Positions 8,030 through 15,022 of a stretch of 35,044 bases of DNA are shown here, one piece after another. Position numbers and translations under genes: made by a program. Each line of letters starts with the position of its first letter. Position 1 is the first letter of the stretch. This DNA comes from an uncultured Phascolarctobacterium sp. (GTDB taxonomy: Bacteria > Bacillota > Negativicutes > Acidaminococcales > Acidaminococcaceae). The notes under the pieces were generated by a model. That model ran no database searches. It saw only the letters and a program-made list of their open reading frames with translations, and was not told the origin of the DNA. The stretch is from positions 1-35,044 of the forward strand of contig CAJLLL010000016.1 in the NCBI GenBank assembly GCA_905207485.1, in the 5' to 3' direction.

Positions 8030-8839
8030 TTATTTAAATTCAACTTTTAAATGCTGACGTTCTACCAAACGCTGGAACTTAACTCTGGGGTAGCCTACCA
8101 TTAAAGTACCGCAGATTTTAAACTTCGGCGGCACGCCAACCAAATCCAAGAGCGGCTGGTAGCCTGCAATGCCGCAGGTTTGAATAAAGCCTGCAATGGT
8201 TGTGCCAAGCCCAATGGTCGGCGCAAAAAGTTCTGCATAAGCCCATGCCTGCTCCGCATTGCTTACGCCAGTGCGGTTAAGGCGTTTTGCCGTTGCAAAA
8301 ACAAGGCACGGCGCATTGCGCGCAATGATATCCTGGCCGCGGTCATTATAAGCACGCAGCACGGTTGTAAAATAGCGTTTGTCGCTGCTGCCGGCATCAA
8401 TTTCCTGCTGCATCCATTCGGCAGTAGCATCGGCAATTTTTTTAATGGTTTCCCTGTCGCGGATAACGATATAATAAAGTCCCTGAGAATTGCCTGCCGT
8501 CGGCGCATAGCGGCATACGTCAAGCATTTTGGTCAAATCTTCATCGGTAGGAGCCTGCGGTTTATACAAACGCACGCTGCGGCGCATGCGCAAAAAGTTG
8601 TAGGCCGTTTCGCTATCCAGCACCGGCATAGGAATCGTCTCCTGTTTTTCCAGGGGCGCATATTTGTTGTCAAGCGCTCCTTTGGGGCAAATGGCAACAC
8701 AATGCCCGCAGCTCATGCAGCCGCGGTCAAAATCGCATTTGGGGCCGTTTTCTCCCATGGATAAAATACAGGACGGGCAAGCCTGCACGCAAAGCCCGCA
8801 TTTAATACATTTTTCGGTATCAACTTTAATCAAATCCAT
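8030..8839 (-). CDS. Ferredoxin-nitroreductase fusion protein
   Basis: The 269-residue protein joins an N-terminal bacterial-type ferredoxin domain to a nitroreductase domain. Two [4Fe-4S] motifs are complete: C11-x2-C14-x2-C17-x3-C21 followed by Pro, and C41-x2-C44-x2-C47-x3-C51 followed by Pro. The flavin domain starts with RRSVRLYK (86-93, FMN phosphate contact) and continues with RYAPTAGNSQG. The ferredoxin can pass electrons straight to FMN, so it likely reduces nitro-aromatic or other small acceptors in the cytosol of an anaerobe. The physiological substrate is unknown. It starts nine bases after an unknown 129-residue gene and is probably co-transcribed with it. Confidence 0.88.
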   Translation of the reverse strand: MDLIKVDTEKCIKCGLCVQACPSCILSMGENGPKCDFDRGCMSCGHCVAICPKGALDNKYAPLEKQETIPMPVLDSETAYNFLRMRRSVRLYKPQAPTDEDLTKMLDVCRYAPTAGNSQGLYYIVIRDRETIKKIADATAEWMQQEIDAGSSDKRYFTTVLRAYNDRGQDIIARNAPCLVFATAKRLNRTGVSNAEQAWAYAELFAPTIGLGTTIAGFIQTCGIAGYQPLLDLVGVPPKFKICGTLMVGYPRVKFQRLVERQHLKVEFK

Positions 8840-8848
8840 GCCGTCACC

Positions 8849-9238
8849 TCAGTCTTTAAAATAAATAAATTCCAAACCGCTGAAATCAGTTAAAAAGTTA
8901 GCATCTTTATATGCTTTGCCGCACAGTTCCTTATCCTTGTTATTTGCGCCTTCGGCATTGGCAATGCCCAAATAAGCGCAGGCAGCCTGTGCATCAAACT
9001 TGGCGGCGTTTTCCAACAGCGCAGCCTTTTCGCTGTCGCTGAAACTGCCCTTGTTCGGGTAAACATCCGTTGCCGCAATAATAAACACCAACTGACCGTT
9101 CTTTTTGGCTATTACATGCGGAAACATCTGCATATTGGGATGCATCATTTCAATTTCATAAGCGTTAGCCTCAAGGTAACGGCTTAAAATCTGAAGCCCG
9201 AATTCGTGGATTTCTTCTTTTGTCATTAACTGCGGCAT
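8849..9238 (-). CDS. Conserved-looking unknown protein, 129 residues
   Basis: This is a small soluble alpha/beta protein without signal or membrane segment. Its middle part, FPHVIAKKNGQLVFIIAATD (about 39-58), alternates hydrophobic residues like a central beta hairpin. The C-terminal half is helical and carries isolated Cys residues (ACAYLG, ELCGKAYKD). The start at ATG 9238 is supported by GAGGAG about seven bases upstream; an ATG four codons later is less well placed. It leads the operon with the ferredoxin-nitroreductase, which suggests a redox-linked or stress role, but I do not recognise the family. Confidence 0.7.
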   Translation of the reverse strand: MPQLMTKEEIHEFGLQILSRYLEANAYEIEMMHPNMQMFPHVIAKKNGQLVFIIAATDVYPNKGSFSDSEKAALLENAAKFDAQAACAYLGIANAEGANNKDKELCGKAYKDANFLTDFSGLEFIYFKD

Positions 9239-9269
9239 CGTCTATCTCCTCAAAATAACTTATAGAAAT

Positions 9270-9275
9270 ATTATA
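9270..9275 (-). promoter_or_regulatory. Extended -10 promoter of the nitroreductase operon
   Basis: TATAAT preceded by TGG on the minus strand lies about 31 bases before the ATG at 9238. The -35 position (9293-9298, TGGCGG) is poor, as expected for a promoter that depends on an activator. Confidence 0.6.
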
Positions 9276-9304
9276 CCACGCCTGCCGTTTGTCCGCCAGC
9301 ATTT

Positions 9305-9320
9305 TTGACTAAGCAGTCAA
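9305..9320. promoter_or_regulatory. Perfect 16-bp dyad, candidate operator
   Basis: TTGACTAAGCAGTCAA is a perfect inverted repeat with 6-bp arms and a 4-base centre. Its centre is about 48 bases before the predicted start of transcription of the unknown gene-nitroreductase operon, just beyond a weak -35. It resembles sites of dimeric regulators (CRP/FNR-like or MarR-like), but the half-site spacing is not that of canonical FNR (TTGAT-N4-ATCAA). Confidence 0.4.
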
Positions 9321-9468
9321 CATCAAACAGGCAAAGTTTTGTAAAATTATGCGCTGCTGTTACAAAGCCGTAAAATATAATTTTAAAATATTATGTTTAA
9401 CTTTATACATAAAACAGCATACGCTTTATAATATCGTAAAAAGCAAAATATTGCAAGCCTTAGGCATA

Positions 9469-9494
9469 AAAAATCCGGCATTAAAGCCGGATTT
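9469..9494 (-). terminator. Terminator after the glutamate synthase-like gene
   Basis: The stem AAATCCGGC/GCCGGATTT (9471-9479 with 9486-9494) with a six-base loop is followed by a run of Ts on the minus strand. It sits a few bases after the stop at 9500. Confidence 0.85.
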
Positions 9495-9499
9495 TAATT

Positions 9500-10909
9500 T
9501 TAAGCGTGAGGTATATTTGTATAATCAGAAATTTCCTTATTAATTGTACACAAATCGCCGGTGTTTAAATCATGCACATTTTTGTGGCCGGTAATGCGTG
9601 CATAAGTTTTAAGCTCGTTATTGCAGCAAGTTAAAAAGTTAGCTACACGCTGCGCTGCCGCATCAATTTTAAGGCGTTTGCGCAGTTCCTCATCCTGCGT
9701 AGCTATGCCAACCGGGCATTTGCCGGTGCCGCAAATACGGTACTGCTGGCAGGCTGCGGCAATCAGCGCCGCACTGGCAATAGCAACTGCATCTGCTCCC
9801 ATGGCTATTGCTTTGGCAAAATCGCTCGATACACGCAAACCGCCGGTAATAACAAGTGCGATATCTGATTTTACGCTATCCAGATATTTACGTGCACGGT
9901 ACAAAGCATATAAAGTCGGTACACTGGTGCTATCCCTTACAAGCTGCGGACTTGCTCCCGTTGCGCCGCCGCGCCCGTCAATCGTAATAAAATCCGGCTC
10001 TGCAAAAACGCAGAACTCCAAATCTTTTTCAATTTTGCCGGCGGCAATTTTAATGCCAATCGGGCGTCCGTCAGATTCTTCACGCAGCTTATCAACCAGT
10101 GCCTTCAAATCTTCTTTGGTATTCACATCCGGGAACTTGGACGGGCTGATAATATCTTTGCCCAGCGGCTTATTGCGGATAGCGGCAATTTCCGGCGTTA
10201 CCTTTTCGCCCGGCAGGTGCCCGCCCATACCGGGTTTCGTGCCCTGCCCGATTTTGATTTCGATAGCATCGGCGTTTTTAAGGTTTTCTGCCGTTACGCT
10301 GTATAAATTAGGAATGTACTCAAAAATATATTTGTAGGCTTCGGCGCGTTCTTCCGGCAAAATGCCGCCCTCGCCGCTGCACATGGCAGTTTTTGCCATT
10401 GCGCTGCCGCGTGCCAAAGCAATTTTGGTTTCTTTGGAAAGCGCGCCAAAAGACATGTGCGAAATAAATACAGGACTATCAATAATCATAGGACGTTTGG
10501 CGTTTTTGCCGATAATAGTCATGGTAGTTACCGGCTCATCGTCATTCAGCGGCGGAGGATTAAGCTGATTGCCCAAAATTAAAACATCGTCCCAATCAGG
10601 CATTTTCATCTGTGTGCCCATTGCGCCGATGATTGATTTACCGGTCATTGCCATCTGGTGAATTTCTTCCATATAACGGCAGCCCGGGTCAACACGGTAA
10701 TATGCGCTGTCATAAGCAAGGCTGGTTTCTTCGGTTTTGGTTCCCGCCATTTCCTTAACATCTGCCTGAGGCGCTTTTTCATCTTCAAGTTTTATAAATT
10801 TTTCCGGCGCCATGCCGCATACCGGGCAGGCTCCCAGTTCTGCAAAAGCTTTGCCTTCTTTTGCTTCATCAAAAATATAACCGCATACGGTGCACTGATA
10901 CTTTGCCAT
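9500..10909 (-). CDS. Rubredoxin-glutamate synthase-like FMN protein
   Basis: The product is 469 residues from ATG 10909, chosen because AAAGGAG lies five bases upstream and MAKYQCTVCG is a natural rubredoxin start. Residues 1-40 form a rubredoxin-type metal site (C6, C9, C28, C31). The rest is the FMN-binding synthase domain of glutamate synthase, with SFGALSKE, CSGEGG, KIGQGTKPGMGGHLPG, IDGRGGATGASP and the [3Fe-4S] cysteines C387-x5-C393-x4-C398. The amidotransferase and C-terminal GltB domains are missing, so it cannot use glutamine as a normal GltB does. Proteins of this class are annotated as glutamate synthase-related or archaeal-type. The fused rubredoxin suggests a one-electron donor instead of the GltD subunit. 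It is a single-gene unit. Confidence 0.88.
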   Translation of the reverse strand: MAKYQCTVCGYIFDEAKEGKAFAELGACPVCGMAPEKFIKLEDEKAPQADVKEMAGTKTEETSLAYDSAYYRVDPGCRYMEEIHQMAMTGKSIIGAMGTQMKMPDWDDVLILGNQLNPPPLNDDEPVTTMTIIGKNAKRPMIIDSPVFISHMSFGALSKETKIALARGSAMAKTAMCSGEGGILPEERAEAYKYIFEYIPNLYSVTAENLKNADAIEIKIGQGTKPGMGGHLPGEKVTPEIAAIRNKPLGKDIISPSKFPDVNTKEDLKALVDKLREESDGRPIGIKIAAGKIEKDLEFCVFAEPDFITIDGRGGATGASPQLVRDSTSVPTLYALYRARKYLDSVKSDIALVITGGLRVSSDFAKAIAMGADAVAIASAALIAAACQQYRICGTGKCPVGIATQDEELRKRLKIDAAAQRVANFLTCCNNELKTYARITGHKNVHDLNTGDLCTINKEISDYTNIPHA

Positions 10910-10967
10910 AACTGCTCCTTTCTGCACTAAGACCTAACTAATAATAATTACAAGAACCTTCATATTT

Positions 10968-10973
10968 ATTATA
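10968..10973 (-). promoter_or_regulatory. Extended -10 promoter of the glutamate synthase-like gene
   Basis: TATAAT preceded by TGC on the minus strand, about 60 bases before ATG 10909. No good -35 is visible. It lies back to back with the promoter of the plus-strand small gene. Confidence 0.55.
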
Positions 10974-10991
10974 GCACAAAACCAACTAAAT

Positions 10992-11020
10992 TTTACAAAA
11001 TAAAAATTTAAAGTTATACT
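10992..11020 (+). promoter_or_regulatory. Strong promoter of the small Asp/Tyr-rich gene
   Basis: TTTACA (10992-10997, 5/6) and TATACT (11015-11020, 5/6) are separated by exactly 17 bases. The predicted start is about 25 bases before the ATG at 11051. Confidence 0.75.
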
Positions 11021-11050
11021 ATCAATAACAGAAGTTTTAAGGAGGCTGCC

Positions 11051-11272
11051 ATGCTAAGCTGTAACTATACGCACCCTGAGCAAAACATTATGCCGCTGCT
11101 GTTTGATGACGGGCACGGCGATTATAACCGCAGTTATGAGCGCGACTACGATGATTTTGACTATGCGGATTACTCTACCGACCATCGCGACAACAACTAC
11201 CGTAACTTTGAAAAAAAGCGCCGCAAAAGCGAAAAAGAAATTATTAAAGACATTTTAAACAGATGGGATTAA
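11051..11272 (+). CDS. Small Asp/Tyr-rich unknown protein
   Basis: This 73-residue frame is clearly expressed: a near-consensus promoter, AAGGAGG five bases before the ATG, and a strong terminator just after the stop. The N-terminal 20 residues contain MPLLFDDGHGDY. The middle (about 24-52) is unusually rich in Asp, Tyr, Arg and Asn (RDYDDFDYADY, DHRDNNYRNF). The end is a basic-amphipathic helix (KKRRKSEKEIIKDILNRWD). There is no signal peptide or membrane segment. The composition suggests a disordered, charge-patterned protein that could bind nucleic acid, a partner or metal. I do not recognise a family. It is a single-gene unit divergent from the glutamate synthase-like gene. Confidence 0.75.
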   Translation: MLSCNYTHPEQNIMPLLFDDGHGDYNRSYERDYDDFDYADYSTDHRDNNYRNFEKKRRKSEKEIIKDILNRWD

Positions 11273-11280
11273 TGCAACCA

Positions 11281-11318
11281 AAAAGCACCTGACGAGGTTC
11301 TGCCTCACAGGTGCTTTT
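11281..11318. terminator. Bidirectional terminator between the small gene and rfbB
   Basis: The arms AAAAGCACCTG/CAGGTGCTTTT (11281-11291 with 11308-11318) are a perfect 11-bp stem, with further GAGG/CCTC pairing in the loop. T-runs lie on both strands' downstream sides, so it can serve both convergent genes. Confidence 0.88.
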
Positions 11319-11321
11319 ATT

Positions 11322-12341
11322 TTATCTTCCGCTGTACATTTTTTCGTAATACTTCTGATATTCTCCGCTGATTATTTCCTGCCACCAGTCTTTATTAGCT
11401 AAATACCACTCAATAGTTTTGGCAATGCCGTCCTCAAACTTTGTCTGCAGCAGCCAGCCAAGTTCGTTGCGTATCTTTGCCGGGTCAATAGCATAACGCC
11501 TGTCATGCCCCGGGCGGTCTTTTACAAAGGTAATTAAATCTTCGCTCTTGCCCAATGCTTTTAAAATAATCTTCACTACATCTAAATTACTCTTTTCGTT
11601 GTGCCCGCCAACATTATAAATTTCGCCCTCCCGCCCATAGTGGATAATTAAGTCAATCGCGCTGCAATGGTCTTCCACATACAGCCAGTCGCGCACGTTA
11701 GCGCCGTCACCGTATACCGGCAGCGCTTTATCATGCAGAGCATTGATAATCATCAACGGAATTAACTTTTCGGGAAAGTGATAAGGACCATAGTTATTGC
11801 TGCAACGGGATATCGTCACCGGTAAGCCATAAGTTCTATGGTATGCCAAAACCAATAAATCCGCACTGGCCTTAGAAGCTGAATACGGGCTTGAGGTATG
11901 CAACGGCGTTGTTTCCGTAAAAAACAAATCAGGTCTGTCAAGCGGCAAATCGCCGTAGACTTCGTCCGTACTCACCTGATGGTAACGCTTAATGCCATAC
12001 TTGCGGCAGGCATCCATCAGCACACCCGTGCCAATAACATTGGTTTTCAAAAATAGTTCCGGCTCTAAAATGCTGCGGTCAACATGGCTCTCCGCCGCAA
12101 AGTTTACAACAACGTCAGGTTTTTCTGCTTCAAACAAACTGTAAACAAAATCACGGTCGGCAATATCGCCTTTCACGAACTTAAAATTAGGCTGCTGCAT
12201 CGCATTCTTTAAGCTACTTAAATTTCCTGCATAAGTCAGCTTATCCAAACAAATAAATTCGTCCCCCGTATGCTGCTTAAGCTCATAATATATAAAATTA
12301 CTGCCAATAAACCCGGCCCCGCCTGTAATAATGAGTTTCAT
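11322..12341 (-). CDS. rfbB: dTDP-glucose 4,6-dehydratase
   Basis: This 339-residue extended short-chain dehydrogenase converts dTDP-glucose to dTDP-4-dehydro-6-deoxyglucose. The NAD-binding GGAGFIGSN (7-15), LDKLTYAGN, the active-site VSTDEVYGDL, the YSASK catalytic pair and RCSNNYGPYHFPEKLIP are all typical of RmlB. GAGGAG lies upstream of the ATG. It is the last gene of the rfbA-rfbC-glycosyltransferase-rfbB operon and ends at a bidirectional terminator. The final reductase of the rhamnose pathway (rfbD) is not in the window, so the end product may be dTDP-rhamnose (if rfbD is elsewhere) or another 6-deoxysugar. Confidence 0.95.
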   Translation of the reverse strand: MKLIITGGAGFIGSNFIYYELKQHTGDEFICLDKLTYAGNLSSLKNAMQQPNFKFVKGDIADRDFVYSLFEAEKPDVVVNFAAESHVDRSILEPELFLKTNVIGTGVLMDACRKYGIKRYHQVSTDEVYGDLPLDRPDLFFTETTPLHTSSPYSASKASADLLVLAYHRTYGLPVTISRCSNNYGPYHFPEKLIPLMIINALHDKALPVYGDGANVRDWLYVEDHCSAIDLIIHYGREGEIYNVGGHNEKSNLDVVKIILKALGKSEDLITFVKDRPGHDRRYAIDPAKIRNELGWLLQTKFEDGIAKTIEWYLANKDWWQEIISGEYQKYYEKMYSGR

Positions 12342-12357
12342 AACGATCTCCTCATTC

Positions 12358-13500
12358 TCAATTATTTTTAATCATTAAATATTCTTCTAATCTTTTAGAA
12401 ATTATTTTCCAATCAAAATATTCATTAACAAAATAAGATCCATAGTTTGCCATTTCTTTTGAATATTGTATGTTTATGAGACTATCTTTAATAGCATCTC
12501 CGAATTTCTCCACATTATTATTTGCAACTATTGTTCCATATTTACAATTTCCATTTATTAAAAATTCCTCAAATGCATCACAACAATTAGACACAATAGT
12601 ATAATTTTTAAAATGCATTGCTTCAATAATAACAAGCCCCCATGATTCATATCTAGAAGGCAAAACAAATATACTTGACTTTGCATATAATTTATATAAT
12701 TCATTTTTATCTGTTATATTTCCGGTAATAATAATTTTCTCTTTCAACAATTTATGATTAATTAATTTTTTATTTAGCCAATCTTTAAATTCTTTAGTTA
12801 TAGGTCCAACCAAATAAATTTGCCAATTATTTAACATATCTTCAATGTAACAAAGTGCTTCTATCAATAACTCCGTATTTTTTTGATATGTACCTAACCT
12901 GCCTACAGTTAAAATAATTTTTTCTTTTTTTATGCTACTTAAATCAATATCAACTAAATCTGAAAAAAAACCATTTGGCAAATATTTTACTCTACCTCCA
13001 AATCTATTTATTTTGTTAAGAGGATAGACATATTTCTTTGTTTCAACTGTAAATATATCTGTATATTTCCAAATCTTACCTGTTTTTTTATTTATTTCTT
13101 TTTCAAAACCAATCTTACTCATATCTAATTTAACGTAAGTTATAATTTTAGTATTTCGTTTTTTAGCTAACCAACATAAAAAATTTATAAACTTATGATT
13201 ATGATAAAAATTTATAACATCATATTTATGTGCATTAAAATAAACATATTTTATAACCTGAAAATATTTAATATAACGCAATTTAAGTTTTTCTAAAATT
13301 TTAGGAAACCTAATTCTGTCAAGTTTTACATATCTTTCATAATCTTCATTATGAATAACTCCATTAGCATCATTATAAGCAAAAGTAGCTTTCCATCCAC
13401 AATATTTAGCTAAAGCGTAAGGTATTCCACCAACATCTTTATATAAATGCACTTCTCCAGCATCATCATACCAAAACATTGTTAGAATTCTTTTTTGCAT
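12358..13500 (-). CDS. GT4-like glycosyltransferase, AT-rich
   Basis: The 380-residue protein has the GT-B fold pattern of family 4. The N-terminal acceptor domain begins ILTMFWYDDAGEVHLYKDVGG, the linker carries the donor-domain start ILTVGRLGTYQKN (EKIIL before it), and the sugar-nucleotide motif PSRYESWGLVIIEAM contains the E-x7-E pair. No signal or membrane segment is present, so it acts at the inner face of the membrane on a lipid-linked glycan. Its codons are markedly AT-rich compared with rfbC and rfbB on either side, which indicates insertion by horizontal transfer into an rfb operon, as is common in O-antigen loci. It contains a T8 run in the coding strand (complement of 12963-12970). 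GAGGA lies six bases before the start. The sugar donor and acceptor cannot be told. Confidence 0.82.
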   Translation of the reverse strand: MQKRILTMFWYDDAGEVHLYKDVGGIPYALAKYCGWKATFAYNDANGVIHNEDYERYVKLDRIRFPKILEKLKLRYIKYFQVIKYVYFNAHKYDVINFYHNHKFINFLCWLAKKRNTKIITYVKLDMSKIGFEKEINKKTGKIWKYTDIFTVETKKYVYPLNKINRFGGRVKYLPNGFFSDLVDIDLSSIKKEKIILTVGRLGTYQKNTELLIEALCYIEDMLNNWQIYLVGPITKEFKDWLNKKLINHKLLKEKIIITGNITDKNELYKLYAKSSIFVLPSRYESWGLVIIEAMHFKNYTIVSNCCDAFEEFLINGNCKYGTIVANNNVEKFGDAIKDSLINIQYSKEMANYGSYFVNEYFDWKIISKRLEEYLMIKNN

Positions 13501-13509
13501 TTTAATTCC

Positions 13510-14055
13510 TCATTCAAAAATTTCTGCATTTTTCAAAAACGGATTTTTCTTATCCTTCTCCGACAAAATAGGGTTCTCTATTCCCCATTCAACGCCAATT
13601 TCACGATCATTCCAACGTATACCTGCATCGGCTTCAGGTGCATAATAGTTATCGGCTTTATATAAAAATTCAACATCGTCCGTTAAAGTTACAAAACCAT
13701 GTCCAAAACCGCGCGGTATTAAAAGCTGCTTTTTATTTTCTTCGCTAAGTTCTACGCCAACCCATTGTTTGAATGTAGGGCTGTTTTTGCGCAAATCTAC
13801 CGCAACATCAAACACTGCACCTTTTACGCAACGCACTAGTTTAGCCTGTGCTTTATCGCCTTTTTGAAAGTGTATGCCGCGAAGCGTGCCTTTTACCGTA
13901 CTTTTAGAATGATTATCCTGAACAAAATCATAGTTCAAACCTGCTTCAGCCATTTTCTTTTTGTTCCAGCTTTCCATAAAAAATCCGCGATTATCACCAA
14001 ATACATCAGGTTCTATTATTACTACACCTTCAAGTTTTGTTTTAGTTATTTTCAT
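13510..14055 (-). CDS. rfbC: dTDP-4-dehydrorhamnose 3,5-epimerase
   Basis: The 181-residue product has the RmlC cupin signatures: VVIIEPDVFGDNRGFFMESW at the start, FVQDNHSKSTVKGTLRGIHFQ with the catalytic His and the following basic residues, VRCVKGAVFDVAVDLRK with the catalytic Asp, and FGHGFVTLTDDVEFLYKADNYYAPE. It epimerises C3 and C5 of the 4-keto sugar made by RfbB. It sits between rfbA and the AT-rich glycosyltransferase with gaps under 15 bases. Confidence 0.95.
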   Translation of the reverse strand: MKITKTKLEGVVIIEPDVFGDNRGFFMESWNKKKMAEAGLNYDFVQDNHSKSTVKGTLRGIHFQKGDKAQAKLVRCVKGAVFDVAVDLRKNSPTFKQWVGVELSEENKKQLLIPRGFGHGFVTLTDDVEFLYKADNYYAPEADAGIRWNDREIGVEWGIENPILSEKDKKNPFLKNAEIFE

Positions 14056-14069
14056 TTTATGTTACCTTC

Positions 14070-14948
14070 TTAATATTTTATTTTGCCTTCTGCCACTTTT
14101 TTAAGATATTGCCCATAAGGAGCTTTACCATATTTTTCAGCACTTTCTAAAAGTTGCTCTTTCGTTATCCAGCCGTTGTTATAAGCAATTTCTTCAAGAA
14201 CTGCAATTGGTATGCCTGTTCTTGTTTCTACGGCTTTTACAAATTCTGCAGCTTCGTTTAAACTATCGACTGTCCCTGTGTCAAGCCATGCATATCCACG
14301 GCCTAAAGTAATTACATTCAAATTGTCATTTTGCAAATATATATTATTTAAATCTGTAATTTCTAATTCACCACGTGCAGAAGGTTTAAGTGTTTTAGCA
14401 TATTTACATACGTTGTTATCATAAAAATACAAACCAGTAACAGCGTAATTGCTATTCGGCACAGCTGGTTTTTCTTCTATAGATATAGCCCTGCCTGATT
14501 CATCAAATTCAACAACACCAAAACGTTCCGGATCATCTACATAATATCCAAAAACAGTTGCTCCATTTTTATTATCGGCAGCCTGCTTTAAATATTTACT
14601 TAAACCAGCACCATAAAAAATATTATCGCCTAAAATAAGTGCACAACTATCATTGCCAACAAATTCTTCACCCAAAATAAAAGCCTGTGCCAAACCATCA
14701 GGAGATGGCTGAACTTTATAGCTCAATTTAAGTCCGTATCTTTCACCATTTCCAAAAAGTTTTTCAAAATTAGGCAAATCATGCGGCGTAGAGATTATTA
14801 AAATTTCTCTGATACCAGCAAGCATTAGTGTAGACAACGGATAAAAAATCATTGGCTTATTATATATTGGCAGTAACTGCTTGCTTGTTACCATCGTCAG
14901 CGGGTAAAGACGCGTTCCGCTGCCACCTGCTAAAATTATGCCTTTCAT
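14070..14948 (-). CDS. rfbA: Glucose-1-phosphate thymidylyltransferase
   Basis: The 292-residue nucleotidyltransferase makes dTDP-glucose from dTTP and glucose 1-phosphate. It shows GGSGTRLYPLT (8-18) with the catalytic Arg, KQLLPIYNKPMIFYPLSTLM, the metal-binding LGDNIFYG, GYYVDDPERFGVVEFD, EEKP and AWLDTGTVDSL. It begins the rfb operon. AAAGGAGAG precedes the ATG. The 74-base gap to the divergent CgeB-like gene holds promoters in both directions. Confidence 0.96.
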   Translation of the reverse strand: MKGIILAGGSGTRLYPLTMVTSKQLLPIYNKPMIFYPLSTLMLAGIREILIISTPHDLPNFEKLFGNGERYGLKLSYKVQPSPDGLAQAFILGEEFVGNDSCALILGDNIFYGAGLSKYLKQAADNKNGATVFGYYVDDPERFGVVEFDESGRAISIEEKPAVPNSNYAVTGLYFYDNNVCKYAKTLKPSARGELEITDLNNIYLQNDNLNVITLGRGYAWLDTGTVDSLNEAAEFVKAVETRTGIPIAVLEEIAYNNGWITKEQLLESAEKYGKAPYGQYLKKVAEGKIKY

Positions 14949-14990
14949 TAAAATCTCTCCTTTTCAAAAAGTACATTTTATGATATCGTT

Positions 14991-15018
14991 AATATATAAC
15001 ACAAACAAAGAGGTACAA
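14991..15018 (-). promoter_or_regulatory. Possible promoter of the rfb operon
   Basis: TTGTAC (15013-15018, minus strand) and TATATT (14991-14996) are 16 bases apart, about 40 bases before rfbA. The element overlaps the ribosome site of the divergent gene. The 14949-15022 gap has no clearer promoter for the plus strand. Confidence 0.35.
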
Positions 15019-15022
15019 TTTT

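Noticed and set aside
9349..9543. Plus-strand 64-codon frame in the gap before the glutamate synthase-like gene
   Set aside because: It runs through the terminator hairpin at 9471-9494 and into the end of the opposite gene, and has no ribosome site.
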